From Streptomyces sp. f51 (GTDB lineage: Bacteria; Actinomycetota; Actinomycetes; Streptomycetales; Streptomycetaceae): a DNA stretch of 64,000 bases. Positions 1 through 7,020 of the stretch are shown one piece after another (the first letter of the stretch is position 1; each line of letters starts with the position of its first letter). Both the position numbers and the translations under genes were made by a program. The notes under the pieces were generated by a model. That model was not told the DNA's origin, ran no database searches, and saw only the letters and a list, made by a program, of their open reading frames with translations. The stretch is taken from contig NZ_CP149798.1 in NCBI RefSeq assembly GCF_037940415.1, forward strand, positions 3,096,501-3,160,500, given 5' to 3'.

Positions 1-1
1 C

Positions 2-259
2 GATCTCACGTCTCTGCTGCTTCGGGAGGCGTTCGCGCACCAGATCACCCAGGCCTTCGGGCGTCCTTGCCGCGCGGGGCAGGCGGGCCTGTGCTTCTCG
101 CTCTACGAGCACGCGTTCCTGCTGCGCGACGGGCAGGAGATCTCCCTGTGGGAGGTCGAGCACACGGCGACACCGGACCGGCGGCACATGTGCGAGGTGT
201 ACGCGTCCGAGGACGCGGCCCGGGACGCCATGGAGCGCCGGGCGGCGCGTCTGGGCTGA
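2..259 (+). CDS. 3' end of a conserved Streptomyces hypothetical protein
   Basis: The window opens inside this gene; 85 C-terminal residues and a TGA stop are visible. The readable part contains SLYEHAFLLRDGQEISLWE and a tail rich in Arg and Ala (MERRAARLG). I associate this ending, from memory, with a small actinobacterial family of unknown function (possibly DUF6227), but cannot confirm it. There is no signal peptide or membrane segment in what is visible. A strong 18-bp hairpin begins 3 bases after the stop, so the gene is transcriptionally closed here and separated from the convergent exporter gene. Confidence 0.6.
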   Translation, partial: DLTSLLLREAFAHQITQAFGRPCRAGQAGLCFSLYEHAFLLRDGQEISLWEVEHTATPDRRHMCEVYASEDAARDAMERRAARLG

Positions 260-261
260 GA

Positions 262-300
262 CGGGAGGGGCCCGGCACCTGAGGTGCCGGGCCCCTCCCG
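262..300. terminator. Bidirectional hairpin terminator
   Basis: Perfect 18-bp GC-rich inverted repeat, arms 262-279 and 283-300, with a 3-base loop. It lies between the stop of the partial gene on the left and the 3' end of the exporter gene reading from the right, so it can end both transcripts. There is no clear T tract, as is common in Streptomyces. Confidence 0.85.
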
Positions 301-385
301 TTCGGACCTCCGCGTCACACGGGTGACGGCGTACCGGGGCGGGTGTCAGCCCCGGCCCACCGGGATCAGCCCCGGCCCACGGGGA

Positions 386-1999
386 TCAGCCCCCGCTCAC
401 GAACTCCGGCTTCCGGTCCCGGACCTCGCCGGCTTCCCCGCCCTTGTCCAGATCGTGGCCCCGGGGGCCGGTCTCGTCCTGACGGTCCGTCTCGTCCTCG
501 GGACCCGTCGCGTCCTGCGCGCCCTCCACGTGCTGGGCCGGCCGCTTCGGCAGGGCGAACATCAGCAGGAAGATGACGGCCAGTACGGCGGCGACCCAGC
601 CCAGCGCGTGCTGGAAGGCGTTCACGAAGGCCGGGCCCACCTGGGCGGCGGTCAGCCGGTCGCCGATCTCGCCGAAGAAGAGGACCGAGACCAGGCCGAG
701 GCCGAGCGCGTTGCCCATCTGCTGCACGGTGTTGATCAGGCCCGAGGCCGAACCCGAGTGCTCGCGCGGGACGTCCGAGAGCACGGCGTCCGTCAGCGGC
801 GCCACGATGAAGCCCATGCCGGCACCCATGACCACCAGCGGGAGGGCCATCTGCCAGGAGGCGATGCCCATGCCGTAGCGGTCGGACTCCCAGATGTAGA
901 GCAGCACGCCGAGCGCCATGATCAGCGCGCCCGCCTGGAGCACCTTGCGCCCGAAGCGCGGCACGAGGAGCTGCACGGACATGCCCGCCGCCGCCGAGAC
1001 CGCGATCGAGAACGGCACTCCGGTCAGGCCCGCCCGCAGCGGACGCCAGCCCAGTCCGATCTGCATGTACAGCGTCCAGACCAGGAAGAAGATGCCGAGC
1101 GCGACACCGAAGACGGTCTGCACGGCGATGCCCGCCGCGAAGCTCTTCACCTTGAACAGCGACAGCTCGACCAGCGGGGAACCGTCCCGCGCCGTCTTGC
1201 GCCGCTCGTACGCCACCAGCGCCGCGAAGACCACGAGGGAACCGGCCATCGACACGTATCCCCACAGCGGCCAGCCCAGTTCACGGCCGCGGGTCAGCGG
1301 GTAGAGCAGCATCAGCAGGCCGAGCGTGACGAGGGCGACGCCGACGAGGTCGAGCTTGAGCGCCCTCGGGGCCTTGGACTCGCTGATGAAGCGGCGGCCC
1401 AGGATCAGCGCGACCACACCGACCGGCAGGTTGATGAGGAAGATCGGCCGCCATTCCAGGCCGAAGAGGTTCCACTCGGTGAGCAGCGCGCCGAGGAGCG
1501 GGCCCGAGACCGCGCCGAGTCCGACGATCGCGCCGAAGAGGCCGAAGACCTTGCCGCGCTCGTGCGCGGGGAAGGTGGCGTGCACGATCGACAGGACCTG
1601 CGGCACCATCATCGCGGCCATGGCGCCCTGGAGGATGCGCGAGGCGACGAGCATCTCCGGGTTCACCGCGAAACCGCACAGCGCCGACGCGACGGTGAAG
1701 CCGGCCACGCCGAGGAGGAAGAGCCGCTTGCGGCCGTGGATGTCGCCCAGTCGGCCGCCGGTGACCAGGCCCGCGGCGAAGGCCAGCGCGTAGCCCGCGG
1801 TGATCCACTGGATCTGGCTGAAGGTGGCGCCCGCGTCGCGCTGGATCGACGGGATGGCGATGTTGACGATCGTGACGTCGACGAGGTCCATGAAGGCCGC
1901 GGTCATCACGATGGCGAGGGCGAACCAGCGCCGTCGGTCGGCCGCGGCGCCCGGTGCCGGGCTGCCGAGAGCTGTGTCGGGGAGGTCGGTGGAGGTCAT
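386..1999 (-). CDS. MFS drug exporter, DHA2 (EmrB/QacA) family
   Basis: A 537-residue polytopic inner-membrane protein expected to expel drugs or metabolites using the proton gradient. The first membrane segment carries DLVDVTIVNIAIP (about 38-50), the acidic TM1 signature of 14-segment DHA2 exporters. Motif A, GRLGDIHGRKR, follows at about 82-92. The motif-C type stretch GLGAVSGPLLGALL marks it as an antiporter. The last 45 residues are a hydrophilic Asp/Glu-rich tail. It starts with ATG at 1999 and is divergent from a WYL regulator with only 62 bases between the start codons. That layout suggests the regulator controls it. The substrate cannot be read from sequence. Confidence 0.9.
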   Translation of the reverse strand: MTSTDLPDTALGSPAPGAAADRRRWFALAIVMTAAFMDLVDVTIVNIAIPSIQRDAGATFSQIQWITAGYALAFAAGLVTGGRLGDIHGRKRLFLLGVAGFTVASALCGFAVNPEMLVASRILQGAMAAMMVPQVLSIVHATFPAHERGKVFGLFGAIVGLGAVSGPLLGALLTEWNLFGLEWRPIFLINLPVGVVALILGRRFISESKAPRALKLDLVGVALVTLGLLMLLYPLTRGRELGWPLWGYVSMAGSLVVFAALVAYERRKTARDGSPLVELSLFKVKSFAAGIAVQTVFGVALGIFFLVWTLYMQIGLGWRPLRAGLTGVPFSIAVSAAAGMSVQLLVPRFGRKVLQAGALIMALGVLLYIWESDRYGMGIASWQMALPLVVMGAGMGFIVAPLTDAVLSDVPREHSGSASGLINTVQQMGNALGLGLVSVLFFGEIGDRLTAAQVGPAFVNAFQHALGWVAAVLAVIFLLMFALPKRPAQHVEGAQDATGPEDETDRQDETGPRGHDLDKGGEAGEVRDRKPEFVSGG

Positions 2000-2006
2000 G
2001 GGACCA

Positions 2007-2039
2007 ACCTAGAGTCCGATTAGGTCAGATCATGTCCTA
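2007..2039. promoter_or_regulatory. Candidate operator between exporter and WYL regulator
   Basis: Three CCTA/TAGG half-sites sit in the 62-bp divergent promoter: CCTA 2008-2011, TAGG 2021-2024, CCTA 2036-2039, spaced 13 and 15 bases. The outer pair forms ACCTA-N9-TAGGT (2007-2025). The second pair forms an imperfect 19-bp dyad (2021-2039). A dimer or tetramer of the adjacent WYL regulator is the natural candidate ligand. This is inference only. Confidence 0.5.
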
Positions 2040-2061
2040 GTTCTCCGGCACCCTGGGAGAC

Positions 2062-3045
2062 ATGACGACGGATACGCCGGCGAGGCTCCTCCAGCTCCTC
2101 TCCCTCCTCCAGACACCCCGCGAGTGGCCGGGCGGCGAGCTGTCCGAGCGTCTCGGGGTGTCGCGCCGCACGGTCCGCCGTGACATCGACCGGCTGCGCG
2201 AGCTGGGCTATCCGGTGCAGGCGTCCAAGGGCGCGGACGGCGGCTACCGGCTGGTGGCGGGCACGGCGATGCCCCCGCTCGTCCTCGACGACGAGGAGGC
2301 CGTGGCCATCGCGGTGGGCCTGCGGGCCGGCGCCGGGCACGCGGTCGCGGGGGTGGACGAGGCCTCCGTACGGGCGCTCGCCAAGCTGGAGCAGGTGCTG
2401 CCGTCCCGGCTGCGCCGCCGCGTGTCCGTGCTCCAGGCCGCGACCACCCCGCTGACCAGCGGAGACGGGGCGAGCATCGCGCCCGAGACGCTGACGGTGA
2501 TCGCCTCGGCCGTCGCGGGGCCCGAGCGGCTGCGGTTCGCCTACCGCTCCGGGGACGGGACCGGGTCGCGGCGGCTGACCGAGCCGTACCGGCTGGTCTC
2601 CACCGGACGCCGCTGGTATCTGGTCGCCTACGACCTGGACCGCGGCGACTGGCGGACGTTCCGCGTCGACCGGGTGACCGAGCCCTTCGCGACCGGCGCC
2701 CGGTTCGTGCCGCGCGAACTGCCGGACGGGGACGCCGCCGAGTTCCTGCGGCGGTCGATGTACGGGCGCCAGGAGACCTACGCCTTCGACGTCGTCTTCG
2801 CCGCCCCGGCCGAGTTCGTCGCGGCCCGTGTGCCCGCCTGGGTCGGCGCGCCCGAGGCGATCGACGAGCACAGCTGCCGGCTTCGGGCCACCTCCAGCGA
2901 CTCCGTGGACTGGCTGGCGGTGCGGATCGCGATGGTCGGCTGCGACTTCACGGTGCGGGAGCCACGAGAACTTGTGGATTACGTAAAGGTGTTGGGCGCG
3001 AGGCTGAGCCGGGCGGGGGAAGTGCCGCAGACTGACGGCGCTTGA
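2062..3045 (+). CDS. WYL-domain (YafY/DeoR-like) transcriptional regulator
   Basis: 327 residues. An N-terminal winged HTH (about 5-60; LSERLGVSRRTVRRDIDRLRELG) is followed by a WYL ligand-sensing domain containing STGRRWYLVAYDLDRGDWR near residue 190 and a C-terminal WCX-like extension. The YPVQASKGADGGYRL segment after the HTH is typical of the YafY group. The gene is divergent from the DHA2 exporter at 386-1999, so it most likely regulates that gene and itself. WYL proteins bind small molecules or nucleic acid; the ligand here is unknown. The start is ATG at 2062, after GGGAGAC. Confidence 0.88.
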   Translation: MTTDTPARLLQLLSLLQTPREWPGGELSERLGVSRRTVRRDIDRLRELGYPVQASKGADGGYRLVAGTAMPPLVLDDEEAVAIAVGLRAGAGHAVAGVDEASVRALAKLEQVLPSRLRRRVSVLQAATTPLTSGDGASIAPETLTVIASAVAGPERLRFAYRSGDGTGSRRLTEPYRLVSTGRRWYLVAYDLDRGDWRTFRVDRVTEPFATGARFVPRELPDGDAAEFLRRSMYGRQETYAFDVVFAAPAEFVAARVPAWVGAPEAIDEHSCRLRATSSDSVDWLAVRIAMVGCDFTVREPRELVDYVKVLGARLSRAGEVPQTDGA

Positions 3046-3637
3046 CGGCCGGCGGTACCCCCCTGAGCACCTCAGGGGTGGTGACACCCGGTGGACCGTC
3101 GGCGACGGCAGGTTATGTCGCTGTGGCAGAATCTGCCCCCGGGTCACCCCGGGGTTCAGGTTCGGGGTGGCCCGTTCTCGTGCGTTCCGGCGACGCTGCC
3201 GCGCCCCGCGCGCGGTGCCCCGGAACGAAAATGGAGCCGAGCTCCGGCGCCGGGGGGGGGAGGCGCCGAAGCTCGACTCTGGGAGAGTCCCGGCGCGGGG
3301 GGGGGGTGTGCGTCGGGACTCGGTTCTGGGGAGCGGTGTGCTTCCGTCGGGTTCGTCGACCGGTGCTTCCGCTCGGTACGTCTGTTCGCTTCCGCCGCTC
3401 GGACAGGGCCCGAAGCGCGGACCCTGAAGTCTTGTTCCCAGGGGTCGGCAGGTTGAAGCGGCCTTACATGGCCATGTCTGGTCGACTTGTGGCCAACGTG
3501 CCACGGGTTCCCGTGTGCGGACAGGGCCGGGCGGGTTCCGTGCCCGTGCGGTGAATGAACCCGTACGGCCCAGTCACCCCGCCCGATCGGCCGCTCCGGG
3601 GGCGATCCGGTGCCCCCGGTCCAAGCCCCCGTCCCCG
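3046..3637. other. 592-bp convergent intergenic region with hairpins and two long G tracts
   Basis: No gene is supported here. It lies between two 3' ends. It holds a short hairpin at 3060-3078 (8-bp stem), which may end the WYL transcript. A larger hairpin has arms 3239-3251 and 3262-3274 (12 of 13 pairs), and its loop is a run of nine G (3252-3260). A second run of ten G lies at 3297-3306. Reading frames that cross the area lack normal Streptomyces codon usage and a ribosome site. Confidence 0.6.
3060..3078. terminator. Candidate terminator after the WYL regulator
   Basis: CCCCTGAG, CAC loop, CTCAGGGG: a perfect 8-bp stem 15 bases after the stop codon. It is short, so the call is moderate. 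Confidence 0.5.
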
Positions 3638-4636
3638 CTACGCCGCCGCGTCGAATCCGGTGTCGCGCGCCAGCTTCTTCAGTTCGAGCAGCGCGTGCTT
3701 CTCGATCTGACGGATGCGCTCACGTGTGAGCCCGTGCTCCTTGCCGACCTCGGTCAGCGTCCGCTCCCGGCCGTCCTCGATGCCGTACCGCATCTTGATG
3801 ATGGACGCGGTGCGCTGGTCGAGGTGGCCGATCAGGTCGTCCAGTTCCTCGCTGCGCAGCAGCGTGAGAACCGACTGCTCGGGCGAGACCGCCGAGGTGT
3901 CCTCCAGCAGGTCGCCGAACTGGGTCTCGCCCTCGTCGTCCACGGCCATGTTCAGCGAGACCGGGTCACGCGCCCAGTCCAGTACGTCGCCCACCCGCTC
4001 GGGGGTCGTGCCGAGCTCGGCGGCTATCTCCGCGTGCTCGGGCTCGCGCCCGTTCTCACGGTTGAACTCCCGCTGCACACGGCGGATCCGGCCCAGTTCC
4101 TCGACCAGATGGACGGGGAGGCGGATCGTGCGCGACTGGTCGGCGATGGAACGGGTGATGGCCTGACGGATCCACCAGGTGGCGTACGTCGAGAACTTGA
4201 AGCCCTTGCGGTAGTCGAACTTCTCGACCGCGCGCACCAGGCCGGCGTTGCCCTCCTGGATCAGGTCGAGCAGGGGGAGCCCGCTGCGCGGGTACCTGCG
4301 CGCCACGGCCACGACCAGACGCAGGTTGGACCGTATGAAGACGTCCTTGGCGCGCTCGCTGTCGGCGACCAGCGCCTCCAGTTCCTCGCGGGACGCGTCC
4401 GCCTCGGCCTCCGCCTCGCCGTCGAGGATCTGCCGCGCGAACACACCCGCCTCGATGACCTGGGACAACTCGACTTCCTTGGCGGCGTCGAGCAACGGTG
4501 TTCGCGCGATCTCGTCGAGGTACATGCCGACCAGGTCGCGATCGGCGATTTCGCCGCCTCCGGCGCGAACACTGCGTGCCGCGTCGGCGGTCCCGCCGGT
4601 GGCGGACTGACGACGGGCGACGGCACGGGTTGCCAT
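3638..4636 (-). CDS. hrdD: RNA polymerase group 2 sigma factor HrdD
   Basis: 332 residues, the usual length for HrdD. The N terminus MATRAVARRQSAT and region 1.2 (DLVGMYLDEIARTPLLDA) match the HrdD I know from Streptomyces. Region 2 follows, with NLRLVVAVARRYPRSGLPLL and then the RKGFKFSTYATWWIRQAI core for -10 recognition and melting. Region 4 has LTEVGKEHGLTRERIRQIEK for -35 contact. The frame stays open far upstream, but ATG at 4636 is preceded by AGGGAG at good spacing and coding statistics collapse above it. HrdD is a non-essential paralogue of HrdB. A SigR-type promoter sits about 85-110 bp upstream, so it should respond to thiol stress. Confidence 0.95.
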   Translation of the reverse strand: MATRAVARRQSATGGTADAARSVRAGGGEIADRDLVGMYLDEIARTPLLDAAKEVELSQVIEAGVFARQILDGEAEAEADASREELEALVADSERAKDVFIRSNLRLVVAVARRYPRSGLPLLDLIQEGNAGLVRAVEKFDYRKGFKFSTYATWWIRQAITRSIADQSRTIRLPVHLVEELGRIRRVQREFNRENGREPEHAEIAAELGTTPERVGDVLDWARDPVSLNMAVDDEGETQFGDLLEDTSAVSPEQSVLTLLRSEELDDLIGHLDQRTASIIKMRYGIEDGRERTLTEVGKEHGLTRERIRQIEKHALLELKKLARDTGFDAAA

Positions 4637-4719
4637 GCGTGCTCCCTTGCGTGGTGGGCTTGCGGGTGGTCCTGGACATCCGGTCTCACCCTCCCGGGTG
4701 CCCGGCATCTGATGGAAAC

Positions 4720-4746
4720 AACGACTGGAATCAGGACAGAATTCCC
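4720..4746 (-). promoter_or_regulatory. SigR-type (thiol-oxidative stress) promoter of hrdD
   Basis: Read on the minus strand, GGGAAT (4746-4741) is followed by exactly 18 bases and then GTTGTT (4722-4717). This is the SigR consensus GGGAAT-N18/19-GTT. Transcription would begin near 4710, leaving a leader of about 75 bases. Control of hrdD by SigR is reported for S. coelicolor as far as I recall, so sequence and prior knowledge agree. Confidence 0.85.
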
Positions 4747-4890
4747 AACCGGCCACTGGATTTTTCTGATCATGCAGTACCCTGTCGCACCACACGGCAG
4801 GGCCAAAGCGGTCAGAACGTACAGATGTGCAGGTCAGGCCGGGAGCGGCAACCGCACCCGGCGCGCTCACCGACGCGTACGACTCCTGCG

Positions 4891-4916
4891 CACGTGAGAC
4901 GCCCATCACATGAGAC
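4891..4916. promoter_or_regulatory. Direct repeat CAC(G/A)TGAGAC upstream of hrdD
   Basis: Two copies of CAC[G/A]TGAGAC at 4891-4900 and 4907-4916, period 16, about 260 bp upstream of the hrdD start in an otherwise gene-free 552-bp gap (4637-5188). It may be a regulator site or chance. Apart from this and the SigR promoter I see no gene or RNA in the gap. Confidence 0.3.
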
Positions 4917-5188
4917 ACCGTCGTCTTCACGCCGGAACTCCGTCGTCCGCGGCTGCTTTCCCACCCTTGAAGACGGACCGCGCCGCCCGATGGTTGCCAC
5001 GGACACGGATTCACAGGCGATTCCGAGGTACGCCGCATCCAGCACTTTCTCCCCGAAGGCACACGCGCACGGCCTCCGCACATGCGACAGCCCGGGGCAG
5101 AGGCAATCCCGCCTCGGGCTCTCCGGGTTCCCTTCATCCGCGGTCCCGAACCAGGACCGCCGCCCGCCGCCCGCCGGACGCAGGCCAC

Positions 5189-5995
5189 TCAGCCGAACTG
5201 CACCGACCGCTTCGCCATCCCCAGCCAGAATCCGTCGATCACGGACCGCTGGCCGTCGAGCCCTCCGACGGCGTCCGCCGCGCCCATGGTCACGAAGAGC
5301 GGGGCGAAGTGCTCGGTCCGCGGGTGGGCGAGGCGGCCCGCCGGGGACTTGCGCTCGAAGCCGAGCAGCGCGTCCACGTCACCGGCCTCCAGCGCACGGT
5401 GTCCCCAGTCGTCGAACTCGCTCGACCAGGCGGGGACTCCCCCGCCGGTGTGGCGCAGGGCCGCGAGGTTGTGGGTGAAGAAGCCGGAGCCGACGATCAG
5501 CACGCCCTCGTCGCGCAGCGGCGCCAGCTTCCGCCCGATCTCGAACAGCCGGACCGGGTCGAGCGTCGGCATGGAGATCTGGAGCACCGGGATGTCGGCC
5601 TCGGGGAACATCTCCTTGAGGGGGACGTACGCGCCGTGGTCGAGTCCGCGGTCCGGGATGTCCTGCACCGGCGTACCGGGCGCGCGCAGCAGCTTGCGTA
5701 CGGACGCGGCGAGTTCGGGGGCGCCGGGGGCCGCGTACGTCACTTGGTAGTAGTGCTCGGGGAAGCCCCAGAAGTCGTAGACGAGGGGGACCGTCTCGAT
5801 CGCGCCGAGGGCGAGGGGGGCCTCCTCCCAGTGCGCGGAGACCATGAGGATCGCCTTGGGGCGGGGCAGGTCGGCGGACCAGGCGGCGAGCTGACCGGGC
5901 CAGACCGGGTCGTCGGCGAGCGGCGGGGCACCGTGGCTGAGATAGAGGGCGGGCATGCGCTCCGGCGCGGGGCGCTCCTCGGTGGCGGCGGTCAT
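5189..5995 (-). CDS. LigB/DODA-type extradiol ring-cleavage dioxygenase
   Basis: 268 residues of the class III extradiol dioxygenase family, the YgiD / 4,5-DOPA dioxygenase subgroup. These are cytoplasmic metal enzymes opening catechol-type rings. Candidate metal and catalytic histidines are visible in YLSHGAPPLADDP (N terminus), MVSAHWEEAPLA, RGLDHGAYVPLKEMFPEAD and VGSGFFTHNLAALR. It ends in HFAPLFVTMGAAD and a conserved FWLGMAKRSVQFG tail. It starts with ATG at 5995, divergent from a MarR gene whose operators lie in the shared promoter. That suggests induction by an aromatic or quinone-like compound. The true substrate is unknown. Confidence 0.88.
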   Translation of the reverse strand: MTAATEERPAPERMPALYLSHGAPPLADDPVWPGQLAAWSADLPRPKAILMVSAHWEEAPLALGAIETVPLVYDFWGFPEHYYQVTYAAPGAPELAASVRKLLRAPGTPVQDIPDRGLDHGAYVPLKEMFPEADIPVLQISMPTLDPVRLFEIGRKLAPLRDEGVLIVGSGFFTHNLAALRHTGGGVPAWSSEFDDWGHRALEAGDVDALLGFERKSPAGRLAHPRTEHFAPLFVTMGAADAVGGLDGQRSVIDGFWLGMAKRSVQFG

Positions 5996-6043
5996 GGCTG
6001 CTCCCTCCAGAGAGTTCCATCGTACGGCGGCAGTGCTTGATCT

Positions 6044-6110
6044 TTGAAGCAGTTGCTTAAAGTCTCAAGTTCTCAGAACGAGACTACGGCGGGTTTGTTT
6101 AAGTTTCAAG
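6044..6110. promoter_or_regulatory. Two MarR operator candidates
   Basis: Site 1, TTGAAGCAGTTGCTTAAA at 6044-6061, is a near-perfect dyad (14 of 16 arm positions). Site 2, TTTAAGTTTCAAG at 6098-6110, has the same TTGAA/TTTAA half-site vocabulary. Both are AT-rich in a GC-rich genome and sit between the divergent dioxygenase and MarR genes. Because the sites fall inside the upstream extension of the reading frame, they also argue for the later MarR start. Confidence 0.65.
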
Positions 6111-6133
6111 AAGGGGCTCGTACAGTGGAGTAC

Positions 6134-6643
6134 ATGAACAAGGCACCCGCTCCCGCTGAAGAGCCGCGCTGGCTCACCGCCGAGGAACAGCGCATCTGGC
6201 GCGCGTACATGCACGCCACGACTCTCCTGGAAGACCACCTCGACCGTCAGCTCCAGCGGGACGCGGGCATGCCGCACATCTACTACGGCCTGCTCGTCCA
6301 GCTCGGAGAGGCGCCGGGCCGCCGGCTGCGGATGACGGAGCTGGCCATGAACGCGAAGATCACCCGCTCGCGGCTCTCGCACGCCGTCGCGCGACTGGAG
6401 AAGAACGGCTGGGTACGCCGGGAGGACTGCCCCTCCGACAAGCGGGGCCAGTTCGCGGTGCTGACCGACGAGGGCTTCGAAGTGCTGCGGCGCACCGCGC
6501 CGGGCCATGTCGCCGCCGTACGCCAGGCCCTGTTCGACCGGCTCGGCCCCGACCAGCGGAAGGCCTTCGGCGAGGCCATGCGGATCATCGCCGAGGGGCT
6601 CCAGCCGAAGGACGCGGGGGCGGATCTGCCCTGGCTCCGCTAG
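6134..6643 (+). CDS. MarR-family transcriptional regulator
   Basis: 169 residues with the MarR winged-helix core: MTELAMNAKITRSRLSHAV as recognition region, then the wing ARLEKNGWVRREDCPSDKRG with the family's Asp-x-Arg-type turn, and VLTDEGFEVLRRTAP. The dimerisation helices are N-terminal (LEDHLDRQLQRDAGM) and C-terminal. ATG at 6134 is chosen over an in-frame TTG at 6044, because the earlier start would translate through the operator DNA. It probably represses itself and the divergent dioxygenase. The last codons (PWLR) have been copied downstream, where they close a tandem repeat array. Confidence 0.88.
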   Translation: MNKAPAPAEEPRWLTAEEQRIWRAYMHATTLLEDHLDRQLQRDAGMPHIYYGLLVQLGEAPGRRLRMTELAMNAKITRSRLSHAVARLEKNGWVRREDCPSDKRGQFAVLTDEGFEVLRRTAPGHVAAVRQALFDRLGPDQRKAFGEAMRIIAEGLQPKDAGADLPWLR

Positions 6644-6650
6644 GACGGTC

Positions 6651-6886
6651 GTCCGCATCGGGGAGGGCCCTGCGGTCGTCCGCATCGGGCGGAGGCCCTG
6701 GCCGCGTTCGGGGCTCTCGTCCGCATCGGGCGGAGGCACTGGCCGCGTTCGGGGCTCTCGTCCGCATCGGGCGGGGGCCCTGGCCGCGTTCGAGGCTCTC
6801 GTCCGCATCGGGCGGAGGCACTGGCCGCGTTCGAGGCTCTCGTCCGGATCGGGCGGATGCCCTGGCTCCGCCAGGACGGTCGTCCG
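6651..6886. repeat. 41-bp tandem repeat array, about five units
   Basis: Units starting GTCCGCATCGGGCGGAGGC recur at 6678, 6719, 6760, 6801 and 6842, exactly 41 bp apart, with a truncated unit at 6651. Units differ at few positions. The array is bracketed by a 28-bp direct repeat, 6628-6655 and 6859-6886, with 27 of 28 bases identical. The first copy of that repeat is the 3' end of the MarR gene including its stop codon; in the second copy the stop has mutated. There are no unique spacers, so it is not CRISPR. Confidence 0.9.
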
Positions 6887-6903
6887 TGGCGGGCGGTGGA
6901 CGC

Positions 6904-6945
6904 GGGACTGCCCCGGCTCCCTGTGGTGGGAGCCGGGGCAGTCCC
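6904..6945. terminator. Bidirectional hairpin terminator
   Basis: Perfect 18-bp stem, arms 6904-6921 and 6928-6945, 6-base loop. It lies between the MarR gene with its repeat array and the 3' end of the second DHA2 exporter. Confidence 0.88.
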
Positions 6946-7020
6946 CCGGAGTCGTACGGACGAGGCGTCCCCATCCCGCGTCCGTACGTGGAGTACCCGA
7001 AGGGGTCCGCGCCGGGTTCG

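Noticed and set aside
284..2023. Plus-strand frame of about 579 codons
   Set aside because: Antisense to the DHA2 exporter; composition is typical of a shadow frame.
3042..3554. Plus-strand frame after the WYL gene
   Set aside because: It runs through hairpins and long G tracts with no domain, no ribosome site and poor codon usage.
4637..5188. N-terminal extension of the sigma factor (frame open to 5188)
   Set aside because: HrdD is 332 residues, the internal ATG has a good ribosome site, and the SigR promoter lies inside the supposed extension.
6651..6886. CRISPR array
   Set aside because: The 41-bp units are contiguous with no unique spacers, and there are no cas genes.
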